From CAKRJP01 sp963589425 (lineage in GTDB: Bacteria; Bacillota; Clostridia; Lachnospirales; Lachnospiraceae), in contig CAVAKZ010000007.1 of NCBI GenBank assembly GCA_963589425.1, positions 1-64,000 of the forward strand: a stretch of DNA of 64,000 nt, given 5' to 3'. Below, piece by piece: positions 31,912-41,577 of this stretch; positions within the stretch are counted from its first letter, which is position 1; every line of letters begins with the position of its first letter. The position numbers and the translations under genes are program-made. The notes below the pieces were generated by a model, which was not told the origin of the DNA, did no database searches, and worked only from the letters and a program-made list of their open reading frames with translations.

Positions 31912-33246
31912 CTATTTTTCAAAACACTTCTTAATCATTCCCACCAGATACAGTGAGCCAAGACAGTAAATCGGTCCCCTTCCCCTTCTTTCTTCTTCCG
32001 CCGCCTTTAGGGCAGAAGCAAGAGTCGGGCAGCACCTCACCGGCTTGCTTGTATAGGTCTTAAAAATTTCCGCCAGCACTTGTGCAGAAACCTTTCTGTC
32101 ATCTTCAATCTCTGTTACCACAAAAGCCTTCCCCTGGATATTCTTACACAGAAGGCTGATCATTTTCTCATAATCCTTGTCCCTTACTGCCGAAAATAGG
32201 ATCACCGGGTCCTCTTTCTCCTGTAAAAGGGAAAGACTTTTTACAAAGGCTTCAATAGCCCCGGGATTATGGGCTCCGTCCACTATTATATGATCTGTCA
32301 CATATTCCATTCTTCCGGGCCATTTCATAGAAGCGATAGCCTTAGCCCATGCCTTTTCGTGACTTTTCTTCCATTCTTCCTTTTCCTGTGCTTTTTCCAT
32401 CTCCCTATCTGAAGCCAGCAAAAACTCTGCAGCCTCAATAGCAAGTTCTGCATTCATCACTTGATAGTATCCACAGAAGGGCACCTGGTAGCTAACACTT
32501 TTATCATACGCATTGCTTCTTGAAAATGCAATATATTTCCCTGTAACTTCCCCAAGGGAACAAGTCTCCTCTGTCACCGAAAAATATGGTGCCTGTCTTT
32601 TTTTTGCCTGTTTTTCTATAACTTCAGATACAGTCTGATTATTTCCATCAAAAAAGAGGGGAACCTTTTTCTTAATAATTCCTGCTTTTTCTCCTGCAAT
32701 CTTTTCTAAGCTATCCCCTAAAATTGCTGTATGATCCAGGCTTACAGATGTAATAATAGTAAGGGTCGGATGTTCCAGACAATTGGTACAGTCCAGTCGT
32801 CCGCCAAGACCAGTCTCCAGAATAATATATTCTACATCCCAGGCCTCATAGGCCAACATAGCCATGCCAAACAAAAATTCAAAATAAGAAGGATGCCCTA
32901 AGCCTTCCTTTTCCATTTCTACTGCTATTTTTCTTGCCTTTTTAAAAATGTCCGCAAAAAGCTCATCAGAGATTTCTTCATTATTCACTTTAATCCGCTC
33001 ATTCAATCGAATTAGGTGGGGAGACGTAAAGAAGCCTGTCCGCCTTCCTTCCTGCATTAAAATTGCTTGAAGGTAAGCACAGACAGACCCTTTTCCATTG
33101 GTGCCTGCCACATGGATAATCTTCTTATCCATGGCAGGATCCCCAAGTCTTCTTAAAAATTCTCTTGTATGATGCAGCGGATGTTTCTTGGTAAATTTAG
33201 GTAGCTCCTCAATATAAGCCATCGCCTCATTATATCCTGACATCAT
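31912..33246 (-). CDS. folC: folylpolyglutamate synthase / dihydrofolate synthase, copy 1
   Basis: FolC adds glutamate to dihydropteroate and/or folates. The 444-residue product has the Mur-ligase P-loop AGTNGKGSVCAYLQA near residue 50, the LETGLGGRLDCTN motif and the C-terminal ligase domain (MKWPGRMEYV, DGAHNPGAIEAF). The ATG at 33246 is best spaced from AGGAG. A second folC-like gene is in the folate operon at 57735-59111; this one sits with the LTA-synthase-like gene and valS. Confidence 0.92.
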   Translation of the reverse strand: MMSGYNEAMAYIEELPKFTKKHPLHHTREFLRRLGDPAMDKKIIHVAGTNGKGSVCAYLQAILMQEGRRTGFFTSPHLIRLNERIKVNNEEISDELFADIFKKARKIAVEMEKEGLGHPSYFEFLFGMAMLAYEAWDVEYIILETGLGGRLDCTNCLEHPTLTIITSVSLDHTAILGDSLEKIAGEKAGIIKKKVPLFFDGNNQTVSEVIEKQAKKRQAPYFSVTEETCSLGEVTGKYIAFSRSNAYDKSVSYQVPFCGYYQVMNAELAIEAAEFLLASDREMEKAQEKEEWKKSHEKAWAKAIASMKWPGRMEYVTDHIIVDGAHNPGAIEAFVKSLSLLQEKEDPVILFSAVRDKDYEKMISLLCKNIQGKAFVVTEIEDDRKVSAQVLAEIFKTYTSKPVRCCPTLASALKAAEEERRGRGPIYCLGSLYLVGMIKKCFEK

Positions 33247-33273
33247 ATTCATTGACTCCTATATAGTCATATT

Positions 33274-35496
33274 TTAGTCATCATTCTCCTGGTCTACCCA
33301 GGACTTAGTCTTATCGGTAGCGGTTCCCTCCTGGCAGATTAGGTCTCCCTTCTGGTATACATAATAATCCGAACGCCTAAAGGTGGTATTGCTGGATCCC
33401 ATCTGTTTTACGCAGATCACATCATCATCCTTCAGCTCAATATTCGAAATATCAATTCGGGTATTGTTTAGGAACTTGCTGTCCACTTTCTCTCCATTTA
33501 CATAAACCTTACTTTGCTTAGTAAAATTCTCTCCATAGAGACTGTAGCCGCTATTTAGCTTCGCTACAATTTTAGAAAGGCTTACATCTCTAATACCCAT
33601 AACCATATGTCCTTTGGTAATCGACTTTCCACTGTCCTCATAGACATACTGGTTGCCATATAAAATATCATATTGGAGAAGCTCCAAGTCCGAAAGGTAA
33701 TTCTTGGTACTTCCTCTCTCCTGATGATAGTTAAATACCGTTCCGGAATGGATATCCAGACGCTCAAATACCTCTGTCATAATTCGATAAGATGGAATAT
33801 TCTTATCCTCTTTTTGCAGGCCTATATTATCCCAGATTACATAATTGGTATTGTAAAGATAACGGCTCTTTAAATCCTCTGCTGTAAGACCCATGGTAGG
33901 CAAATGATCCCCGTAGAATACTACCACAGTAGGTTCATTTCTCTTCTTAACTGCCTCAATAAGATCTCCGGCAAACTGATCCATCTCATAAACCTGGTTT
34001 ACGTAATACTCCCATTTATTCTTGAGAGCCTCATCTTCAATGCCTTCCACCTGGATCTTTGGATTTGCGATCACCTGTTCTTCCGGATAGTCGCCATGGC
34101 CCTGGACACTGACAGTAAATACAAAGTCCTGACCATCGGTAGTATCCATAGCCTCCATAATATGATTCACCAGCACCTCATCCTTAGCCCATCCATTTTC
34201 TGTAGTCTGAAGAATATTCATAAACTCTTTGCTGGTGAAGCTATCGAAGCCAATGTTGTTGTAAACTCTAGCCCTGCTGTAGAAGTTACCGCCATTGTTA
34301 TGTAGGCCGTGGGTTCCGTAACCTAAAGAAGCCAAGGCTGTGGCTGCACTTTCACAGGTTTGATTCTTAAGGACTGTCTTATAAGGATATTCTCCCGGTC
34401 CAAAGAATCGCATGCTCATACCTGTCAGCACCTCAAACTCTGTGTTAGCTGTTCCCGCTCCTACAGAAGGCACCTTAAAGTATCCACTGGAATAGTTTTT
34501 ATACATTTCATGAAGATTTGGGCAGGCATCCTTGTTGGTAGTAAAAAACTCTGCCTCATCTACATCAAAATAGGACTCCAGCTGGACCACAATAATATTT
34601 GGCAGGTCATCCTCTGATCTTCCGGTTTCACTCTTAGTGATCTCACCATTATTGCTGATTTCTTCCATGGTTTCTTTGCTGTAACCATTTGGTTGATCGA
34701 TTCCGGTATTAAACACACTGGCCATAAAGCAATAGGGAAGACCATAATCCTCATAGGCAAAGGCAATATTTCCAAAGTAGGTAGAAACCACTCGCTTGTC
34801 AATAGCTGCATTGGTTGCAAAGGTATAAGCCACACCGCAGACTACAATTCCTGCCACTGCTAAGAGTCTGTGCATTTTCCCTTCATACTGACCACCTCTT
34901 CGCCAGATGGATATGGTTAAGACGATCACCGCCCCAATACCTACTGCCAACATGATCAGCTCAAAATTGTTGAAGTAATTGTTAATGAGGGACACCGCAT
35001 CCGAGGCCACCTTAAGGTCCTGGGCATTAAAGGGGGTTACACGCTTTAAAAGCATATATCCATTGGCAACTCCTAACACCATCCAGAGCACGGTGATCAA
35101 AAGCCTTACAAATACACGCCTTCGGAATAAATATACAATAGAAAATGTTATAAATATCATGAAGGCATTATATAGGAAGACCATAGGAGACCCTACCATA
35201 TACTTCCAGGCCAAAATCAAGGAATGTCTTGACAGAGCTTCGATTGCCAAGTTAATGACGTAAGCTAAGAGGGCATGAAAAATGATAGAGAACCGGTTCA
35301 TAAATGCATAAACCGGTCTCATCTTCTTAGCAAAAGCGCTGTTCTTACGTTTTTCCAGGATCTGTTTCCTACGTTCTGCGCGGTTCTTAAAATACCAAAC
35401 CACGTCCTCCTTTTTTAAATTCTTTAGTTTTTCTATCTTACCCTTTATATCGGGTCTTTTCAGTTTAAACTTAAATTTAATAGGAATTTTTTTCAT
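33274..35496 (-). CDS. LTA synthase-family phosphoglycerol transferase (sulfatase fold)
   Basis: The 740-residue membrane protein has a Lys/Arg-rich cytoplasmic N-terminus, about five transmembrane helices (residues 70-260) and an extracellular sulfatase-type domain. NIIVVQLESYFDVDE near residue 300, GAGTANTEFEVLTGMS with the probable catalytic Thr, VVVFYGDHLP and the HNNGGNFY segment are all family hallmarks. It probably transfers glycerol phosphate to cell-surface polymers; whether it makes lipoteichoic acid is not shown. It starts 4 nt after the valS stop. Confidence 0.9.
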   Translation of the reverse strand: MKKIPIKFKFKLKRPDIKGKIEKLKNLKKEDVVWYFKNRAERRKQILEKRKNSAFAKKMRPVYAFMNRFSIIFHALLAYVINLAIEALSRHSLILAWKYMVGSPMVFLYNAFMIFITFSIVYLFRRRVFVRLLITVLWMVLGVANGYMLLKRVTPFNAQDLKVASDAVSLINNYFNNFELIMLAVGIGAVIVLTISIWRRGGQYEGKMHRLLAVAGIVVCGVAYTFATNAAIDKRVVSTYFGNIAFAYEDYGLPYCFMASVFNTGIDQPNGYSKETMEEISNNGEITKSETGRSEDDLPNIIVVQLESYFDVDEAEFFTTNKDACPNLHEMYKNYSSGYFKVPSVGAGTANTEFEVLTGMSMRFFGPGEYPYKTVLKNQTCESAATALASLGYGTHGLHNNGGNFYSRARVYNNIGFDSFTSKEFMNILQTTENGWAKDEVLVNHIMEAMDTTDGQDFVFTVSVQGHGDYPEEQVIANPKIQVEGIEDEALKNKWEYYVNQVYEMDQFAGDLIEAVKKRNEPTVVVFYGDHLPTMGLTAEDLKSRYLYNTNYVIWDNIGLQKEDKNIPSYRIMTEVFERLDIHSGTVFNYHQERGSTKNYLSDLELLQYDILYGNQYVYEDSGKSITKGHMVMGIRDVSLSKIVAKLNSGYSLYGENFTKQSKVYVNGEKVDSKFLNNTRIDISNIELKDDDVICVKQMGSSNTTFRRSDYYVYQKGDLICQEGTATDKTKSWVDQENDD

Positions 35497-35500
35497 TTTA

Positions 35501-38155
35501 TTATGCTCGGTTCTTCAAACCGGCAAGACGTTCATTTACTTGATCTAACATCTGTCTGTATTTTTCAAGTTTATCCCGCTCAGCCTGTACCTTTGCTTCC
35601 GGTGCCTTGCTGACAAATTTCTCATTGTTCAGCATACCTTCTGCACGAGCAATCTCCTTTTCTAGTTTCTGAGCCTCTTTGTTTAGACGCTCTGCCTCCT
35701 GGGCAAAATCTACCAACTCCTCAAGAGGTACATATACGGTAGCATCTGCCACTACAACAGAAACCGCATCCTCTGCAATACCAGACTTATCAGTCTGAAT
35801 CACAAAGTCATTGGCAGCTGCCATCATCATAGCTGATTCTTTCAAAAGTCCTAATCCAGCCTGAAGTTTCGCATCCTCTGTCACCACATAGATGGTAGCC
35901 TTTCTGGAATTTGGAACGTTCATTTCTGCACGGACATTTCTTACACCACGAACAATTTCCTTATAATGATCTACAATGCTCTCCTCTTCCGGGAAGTCGT
36001 AAGCCTCCCGATATACCGGCCACTGAGACATCATAAGAGACTCTTCTTCCGGAACAAGCTTGCTATAAATTTCCTCTGTAACAAATGGCATATATGGATG
36101 AAGCAACTTCAGGGAGGTCTTAAGAACTTCTCTTAAGGTCCAAAGGGCATCATTAGCACTTACTGGATCCTCATCTGCGTGATAGATCCGGTATTTTGCC
36201 AACTCAATGTACCAGTCACAGAACTCATCCCACATGAAATCATAAATCTTAGAAAGGGCAATACCAAGCTCAAACTTGTCCATGTTTTCTGTAACGTCCT
36301 TTACCAGGCGATTACACTTAGAAAGGATCCAACGGTCTGCCGGACGGTCTTTTAAATCTGTAGGAGCAACAATCTCCTTGCCTTCCATATTCATGAGAAT
36401 AAATCTTGAAGCATTCCATACCTTGTTTGCAAAGTTACGGCTTGCCTCTACCTTCTCATTGTAGAAACGCATGTCATTTCCCGGAGCATTTCCTGTAATC
36501 AAGGTCATACGAAGGGCATCTGCACCATACTGGTCAATAATATCCAAAGGATCAATACCATTTCCTAAGGATTTACTCATCTTACGTCCCTGGGAATCAC
36601 GAACCAAACCATGGATAAATACGGTATGGAATGGGGACTTACCGGTATGGGCATATCCGGAAAATACCATACGAATAACCCAGAAGAAAATAATGTCATA
36701 TCCTGTAACCAATACATCTGTTGGATAGAAATAATCTAAATCTTCGGTCTCTTTCGGCCAACCTAAAGTTGAAAATGGCCACAGCGCAGAAGAAAACCAG
36801 GTATCCAAAGTATCCTCATCCTGGGTAAAGTGGGTGCATCCACATTTCGGGCACCTCTTAGGAAGCTCTTTTGCCACTACGATCTCACCGCAGTCATCAC
36901 AGTAGTAAGCCGGGATTCTGTGTCCCCACCAAATCTGTCTGGAAATACACCAATCACGGATATTCTCTAACCAGTGAAGGTAAATCTTGTCAAATCTCTC
37001 CGGAACAAAGCGAAGTTCTCCGGTCTTAATGGCATTAATGGCTGGCTTTGCCAGTTCCTCCATTTTTACAAACCACTGCTGCTTAATCAAAGGTTCAACA
37101 GTTGTCTTACATCTGTCATGGGTTCCTACATTATGAGAGTGAGGAACAATTTTTACTAAATATCCCTGGTCTTCAAGCTCTTTCACAATAAGCTTACGAG
37201 CCTCATAACGATCCATACCCTCATATTTACCTCCATTGGAGTTAATGGTGGCATCGTCGTTCATAATGTTAATTTCCGGAAGATTGTGACGCTTTCCAAC
37301 TTCGAAGTCGTTAGGATCGTGGGCCGGTGTAATCTTTACCGCACCGGTTCCAAACTCTTTATCTACATAGTAATCTGCCACAACAGGAATCTCTCTTCCC
37401 ACCAAGGGAAGGATTACATTTTTTCCAACAATGTCCTTATATCTCTCATCCTCCGGATGAACTGCAATGGCAGTATCTCCAAGAAGGGTCTCTGGTCTTG
37501 TAGTTGCGATCTCTAAGAAATCATCACTGCCTACTACCGGATACTTAATATGCCAGAAGAATCCATCCTGCTCTTCGTGCTCAACCTCCGCATCAGACAA
37601 GGAAGTCTTACAAACGGGACACCAGTTAATGATACGAGAACCTTTATAGATGAATCCTTTTTCGTGAAGGTTGATAAATACCTGAGAAACCGCCTCAGAG
37701 CATCCCTCATCCATAGTAAAACGCTCTCTGTCCCAGTCACAGGATACACCTAATTTCTTAAGCTGAGACTCGATGGTTCCTGCATACTCTTCCTTCCACT
37801 GCCAGGTTCTCTCTAAGAATTTCTCTCTTCCTAATTCTTTCTTGTCGATTCCTTCTTCCTTTAACTGGTTGGTAACTTTAACCTCTGTAGAAATAGCAGC
37901 GTGGTCGGTTCCGGGAATCCACAGGGCATTATAGCCCTGCATTCTCTTATAACGAATAATAATATCCTGCAAGGTGTTGTCTAGGGCATGTCCCATATGA
38001 AGCTTACCGGTAATATTCGGTGGCGGCATTACAGTGGTAAATGGTTTTCTGCTTCGATCTACCTCTGCATGAAAATATTTATTCTCACACCACTTGTCAT
38101 AAAGCTTTGCCTCAATGGCTTTGGGATTGTAAGTTGTCTCCAAATTTTGACTCAT
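35501..38155 (-). CDS. valS: valyl-tRNA synthetase
   Basis: ValS charges tRNA-Val and edits misactivated Thr. The ATG at 38155 (MSQNLETTYNPKAIEAKLYD) follows GAGGAG and gives 884 residues; the frame extends 54 codons into the T-box leader without support. The class I motifs are clear: PPPNITGKLHMGHALD (HIGH) and GRKMSKSLGNGIDP (KMSKS). The zinc-ribbon-like CPVC...CDDC/CPKC cysteines and a C-terminal coiled coil are also present. Controlled by the T-box leader upstream. Confidence 0.97.
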   Translation of the reverse strand: MSQNLETTYNPKAIEAKLYDKWCENKYFHAEVDRSRKPFTTVMPPPNITGKLHMGHALDNTLQDIIIRYKRMQGYNALWIPGTDHAAISTEVKVTNQLKEEGIDKKELGREKFLERTWQWKEEYAGTIESQLKKLGVSCDWDRERFTMDEGCSEAVSQVFINLHEKGFIYKGSRIINWCPVCKTSLSDAEVEHEEQDGFFWHIKYPVVGSDDFLEIATTRPETLLGDTAIAVHPEDERYKDIVGKNVILPLVGREIPVVADYYVDKEFGTGAVKITPAHDPNDFEVGKRHNLPEINIMNDDATINSNGGKYEGMDRYEARKLIVKELEDQGYLVKIVPHSHNVGTHDRCKTTVEPLIKQQWFVKMEELAKPAINAIKTGELRFVPERFDKIYLHWLENIRDWCISRQIWWGHRIPAYYCDDCGEIVVAKELPKRCPKCGCTHFTQDEDTLDTWFSSALWPFSTLGWPKETEDLDYFYPTDVLVTGYDIIFFWVIRMVFSGYAHTGKSPFHTVFIHGLVRDSQGRKMSKSLGNGIDPLDIIDQYGADALRMTLITGNAPGNDMRFYNEKVEASRNFANKVWNASRFILMNMEGKEIVAPTDLKDRPADRWILSKCNRLVKDVTENMDKFELGIALSKIYDFMWDEFCDWYIELAKYRIYHADEDPVSANDALWTLREVLKTSLKLLHPYMPFVTEEIYSKLVPEEESLMMSQWPVYREAYDFPEEESIVDHYKEIVRGVRNVRAEMNVPNSRKATIYVVTEDAKLQAGLGLLKESAMMMAAANDFVIQTDKSGIAEDAVSVVVADATVYVPLEELVDFAQEAERLNKEAQKLEKEIARAEGMLNNEKFVSKAPEAKVQAERDKLEKYRQMLDQVNERLAGLKNRA

Positions 38156-38262
38156 AATTTTCTCCTCATAAATCTCTATCTTTTTTCTTTGTATTTCATA
38201 AGGGATCCCATCACAAATTGCATCCCAGTCAAGCCAAACTTGGCTTACTAGGTTTTTGCAAC

Positions 38263-38602
38263 AAAAAACGCCACCCCTTATGATAAAGGGCGACGAGCAT
38301 CGCGGTACCACCTTCATTTATATAGAATAAATCTATACTCTCCTCTTATTCTATAACGTGAATGATTCCGTGATCGCCTACCTGTCCTTAGACTCTACCC
38401 AAAGACTTCTCAGCCACCCAGCTCCAAAGCTACCTTCAGCACCCTGTATCCTTAAGGAACTCTCAACCTCCCGTTCCTCTCTCTGTCAGGTCAGAAATAC
38501 CTACTCCTCTTCTTCATTGCCTTTCAAAATATAAGGCCCAAAAACTACCTTCTATCTTTGACTTTTCCTATAGTAAGGCAATATAAAAGGGCGTATAAAC
38601 TA
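38263..38602 (-). promoter_or_regulatory. T-box riboswitch of valS
   Basis: The leader between the promoter and valS contains the 14-nt T-box core (AAGGTGGTACCGCG at about 38301-38314) followed by a terminator hairpin and T-run (38263-38296). Upstream stem-I elements include GAAGAGGAGTAGGTA and an AG-rich distal loop. Uncharged tRNA-Val would favour the antiterminator. A GTA in GAAGGTAGC is a candidate specifier codon, not proven by folding. Confidence 0.9.
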
Positions 38603-38608
38603 CCAAAT

Positions 38609-38637
38609 ATCATAGTCACACGCCCTTATTTTGTCAA
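38609..38637 (-). promoter_or_regulatory. valS promoter
   Basis: Minus-strand TTGACA (38632-38637) and TATGAT (38609-38614) with exactly 17 bp between them. Predicted start near 38602, directly before the T-box leader. Confidence 0.8.
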
Positions 38638-38706
38638 GATGTTCAAGGAATTTTCACAAACTCTTAAGGTTTCATTTTTTCTGGAAATTCCAGGGTTTTT
38701 CTCTTT

Positions 38707-39435
38707 TTAAGAAACCCGAATTCCACCAAGAATTTGCCCTATAGGGGCTGCAATAGTAAGGTCAGCTCCCACTTCTCTTGCTGTGGCACTTTTATTAATC
38801 ACCACCAAATGTTTTCCTCTGAAATAGTCGATAAAGCCGGCAGCAGGATATACCACCAGGGAGGTTCCCCCGATAATCAAGGTATCTGCCTTACTGATGG
38901 CCGAGATACTATTCTGGATCACCTCTGAATCCAGCCCTTCCTCGTAAAGCACTACGTCCGGCTTAATAATACCGCCACACGCACAGCGAGGAATTCCTTT
39001 GGAAGATTTCACATAACTTGCATCATAAAATCTGTGACATTCCTGGCAGTAATTACGCATGATGCTTCCGTGAAGCTCATAGACTGTTTTACTTCCTGCC
39101 GCCTGATGAAGGCCGTCAATATTTTGCGTCACTACCGCCGAAAGTTTTCCTGCCGCCTCAAGCTCCGCAAGCTTCAAATGAGCCGGGTTTGGTTTGGCAT
39201 CGAGAAAGATCATTTTCTCCTTATAAAATTCATAAAAAGTATCGGTCTGTCTCACAAAGAAGCTGTGGCTTACAATCTGTTCTGGAGAGTACTTGTATTG
39301 TTGATGATAAATACCATCTGCGCTGCGAAAATCCGGGATCCCACTCTCTGTAGATACCCCCGCCCCTCCGAAAAAGACAATATTCTTACTATCATCAATA
39401 ATTTCCTGTAACTTCTCTATCTCCTGCTGATACAT
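38707..39435 (-). CDS. cobB: NAD-dependent protein deacylase (sirtuin)
   Basis: The 242-residue product has the Sir2 signature GAGVSTESGIPDFRS near residue 24 and the catalytic His region TQNIDGLHQAAG...ELHGS. It also carries the four zinc cysteines (CQECHRFYD and RCACGG). Sirtuins remove acyl groups from lysines using NAD. Transcribed alone, ahead of the valS promoter. Confidence 0.95.
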   Translation of the reverse strand: MYQQEIEKLQEIIDDSKNIVFFGGAGVSTESGIPDFRSADGIYHQQYKYSPEQIVSHSFFVRQTDTFYEFYKEKMIFLDAKPNPAHLKLAELEAAGKLSAVVTQNIDGLHQAAGSKTVYELHGSIMRNYCQECHRFYDASYVKSSKGIPRCACGGIIKPDVVLYEEGLDSEVIQNSISAISKADTLIIGGTSLVVYPAAGFIDYFRGKHLVVINKSATAREVGADLTIAAPIGQILGGIRVS

Positions 39436-39483
39436 TCCCTAATCTCCCCTTTCTACGAATTCCCATTCTTATGAAAACTATGA

Positions 39484-40353
39484 TTACATGCCAAGTTCCT
39501 CTACGATTTCACAGGCTCTTGGACTTCCTGCCACACCGCCAACACCTGTCTCTTTCAGGCTTGCATCCATTTTATCTCCCACTTCCCTCATAGCATCTAT
39601 AACCTGGTCCACGGGAATTTGACTCTTAATTCCAGCCAAGGCCATATCTGCTGCCGAAAGAGCATCAAAGGCTCCTATGACATTTCGTTTTACACAGGGC
39701 ACTTCCACCAATCCCCCTACCGGATCACAGACCAAGCCCATAAGATTTTTTAAAGACATGGCACATGCATGGGAGATCTGCTGATTATCTCCGCCTTTAA
39801 GATAGCAGATTGCTCCAGCCGCCATAGCTGCCGCAGAACCAATCTCTGCCTGGCAGCCGCCGGAAGCTCCTGCAATATAAGCTCTGTGTGCAATTACCTG
39901 GCCAATGCCGGCTGCCACATACATAGCCTCCACCATCTTCTCCTTCGGAATTTCATACTCCCTCTGATAGGTTACCAGAACTGCCGGCATTACCCCACAG
40001 GCTCCTGCTGTAGGTGCTGCCACAATCCGCTTCATACAGGCATTATTACACCCCATTTTTAAGGCTGTAGCCATAACCTTGCCCATAAAAGCACCACAAA
40101 GGGTGTCTCCTTTTTCGTTGTAGGCTTCCATAAGACCACCTTCGGTACCTACCAATCCACTATTAGAAGAAAGTCCTGCCTCATAGGCATCCACGCTATC
40201 TTCCATGGATTTCCACATATAATTCATCTGCTCTAGAGAGTCTGCCTCAGAAACTGCCCGCTCTGTACAATCCTCAAGCTGGATGGCTTTCCAAATGGGA
40301 AGATTCATTTCCCTGCATCTTTCGCAAATTCCATCTAATGATCCAAATGACAT
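39484..40353 (-). CDS. sdaAA: L-serine dehydratase, iron-sulfur-dependent, alpha subunit
   Basis: Deaminates L-serine to pyruvate with an oxygen-sensitive [4Fe-4S] cluster. The 289-residue product has the conserved KRIVAAPTAGACGVMPAVLV, GGCQAEIGSAAAMAAGA and GLVCDPVGGLVEVPCVKRN blocks that carry cluster cysteines. It follows sdaAB by 12 nt; the two-gene form is usual in Firmicutes. Confidence 0.96.
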   Translation of the reverse strand: MSFGSLDGICERCREMNLPIWKAIQLEDCTERAVSEADSLEQMNYMWKSMEDSVDAYEAGLSSNSGLVGTEGGLMEAYNEKGDTLCGAFMGKVMATALKMGCNNACMKRIVAAPTAGACGVMPAVLVTYQREYEIPKEKMVEAMYVAAGIGQVIAHRAYIAGASGGCQAEIGSAAAMAAGAICYLKGGDNQQISHACAMSLKNLMGLVCDPVGGLVEVPCVKRNVIGAFDALSAADMALAGIKSQIPVDQVIDAMREVGDKMDASLKETGVGGVAGSPRACEIVEELGM

Positions 40354-40365
40354 ATCTTCCCTCCT

Positions 40366-41046
40366 CTACTGGGCATCAATTCCTTCATTTACATTAAAGA
40401 AGGTTACTTTGATAATTCCCTCCAGCCTCCGAAGCCACTGAATAGCCATATCCGGAATCACTTCGTCTGTCTCAATAACCATAACGGCATAGCCACCCCT
40501 CTTATCTCGAAAAAGCTGTAGGGTTGCAATGTTTACATTAATCTGATGCAAAATTGCAGTAACCTGAGCCACATGGCCCGGTTTATCCTCATTGTGTACA
40601 ATCAGGGTATTACTCTCCGCATTGAAATTCACATCAATATTATCGATTTGATTAACCAGAATCCGTCCGCCCCCGATAGAACAGGCCTGAATATTCAGGC
40701 TCTCTGCACCATCAGCCTCCAAGACTAGCTGCACAGTATTTGGATGAGCCCCTCTGATTTCTTTCTTTTCAATATCAAATTCCAGTCCCGCTTCCTTAGC
40801 CAAACGAAAACTATCCGGAATCCGCATGTCATCCGGCTGCATTCCAAGAAGCCCGGCCACCAGTGCCTTGTCCGTTCCATGTCCTGCCCCTGTAGCCGCA
40901 AAAGATCCGGACAAATAAATCTTTCCATGATCCGGCTGCCGTCCAAAAAGTTTTCGCCCAATCAATCCAATTCGAACAGCTCCCGCTGTATGGGAACTAG
41001 AAGGACCTACCATCACCGGTCCTAGAATATCAAAAATACTCGCCAT
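40366..41046 (-). CDS. sdaAB: L-serine dehydratase, iron-sulfur-dependent, beta subunit
   Basis: The 226-residue partner of sdaAA has the GPVMVGPSSSHTAGAVRIG block at its start and a C-terminal ACT domain (about 150-220, HNEDKPGHVAQVTAILHQIN) that probably senses an amino acid. It is first in the operon. Upstream, three 12-bp repeats lie immediately before the ribosome site. Confidence 0.96.
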   Translation of the reverse strand: MASIFDILGPVMVGPSSSHTAGAVRIGLIGRKLFGRQPDHGKIYLSGSFAATGAGHGTDKALVAGLLGMQPDDMRIPDSFRLAKEAGLEFDIEKKEIRGAHPNTVQLVLEADGAESLNIQACSIGGGRILVNQIDNIDVNFNAESNTLIVHNEDKPGHVAQVTAILHQINVNIATLQLFRDKRGGYAVMVIETDEVIPDMAIQWLRRLEGIIKVTFFNVNEGIDAQ

Positions 41047-41064
41047 ATTTTGCTCCTGTCTTCT

Positions 41065-41100
41065 CTATAATTAGACCTATAATTAACTCTATAATTAAAG
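41065..41100. repeat. three perfect-period 12-bp repeats upstream of sdaAB
   Basis: CTATAATTA occurs three times (41065-41073, 41077-41085, 41089-41097), each followed by three variable bases, giving a strict 12-bp period. On the minus strand this is (TAATTATAG)N3. The array begins 19 bp before the sdaAB start, in the 5' untranslated or promoter region. Confidence 0.75.
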
Positions 41101-41283
41101 TTCTATGTAATCTCTTTTTATGCTGGTCTCATTGTAACACTTTTATGACGAAGATGATAGCATCTTCCAGGCTTCAGATTGCTGTTTTATCAGAAATGCC
41201 TGTTGCCCTATCCAGGGAAAACACTATATTTTGGAAAAAATAATTGCAAATCAATCTTTGCTGTGTTATGATAGTCGTTGTCA

Positions 41284-41367
41284 GCGGAGATGGCGGAATG
41301 GCAGACGCGCTAGATTCAGGTTCTAGTGGGAGTTTATCCTGTGTGGGTTCAAGTCCCATTCTCCGCA
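41284..41367 (+). tRNA. tRNA-Leu (anticodon CAG)
   Basis: The 84-nt sequence has acceptor arms GCGGAGA/TCTCCGC, the anticodon arm CTAGATTCAGGTTCTAG with CAG, a long variable arm typical of class II tRNA-Leu, and a T-arm GTGGGTTCAAGTCCCAT. CCA is not encoded. Confidence 0.95.
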
Positions 41368-41372
41368 TAAAA

Positions 41373-41411
41373 AAAGCCCGAAATCTTGAGAAATCAAAGA
41401 TTTCGGGCTTT
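41373..41411 (+). terminator. terminator after tRNA-Leu
   Basis: A perfect 15-bp stem AAAGCCCGAAATCTT / AAGATTTCGGGCTTT starts 6 nt after the tRNA and is followed by a T-rich stretch. Confidence 0.9.
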
Positions 41412-41491
41412 GTTGTTTTAGAAAAGATCTCTAAAATCATGCATCATAAGTATGCCAAAGCAAACTATTCATAAACAGCATTAAATGGGGG

Positions 41492-41558
41492 GATGATGCG
41501 TCCGTGACCAAAAACGTTCCCAAAAGCGGCCACCCCACCCACATCTCTTAGCATCATG
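41492..41558. other. nested hairpin of unknown identity between tRNA-Leu and DUF4317 gene
   Basis: GATGATGC (41492-41499) pairs with GCATCATG (41551-41558). Inside, GTGACC (41504-41509) pairs with GGCCAC (41528-41533), allowing a G-U pair. No ORF with a ribosome site covers it. It lies just after the DUF4317 stop on the minus strand and could be a 3' structure of that message or a separate small RNA. Confidence 0.4.
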
Positions 41559-41577
41559 CAACAAATCAAGCACAAAA

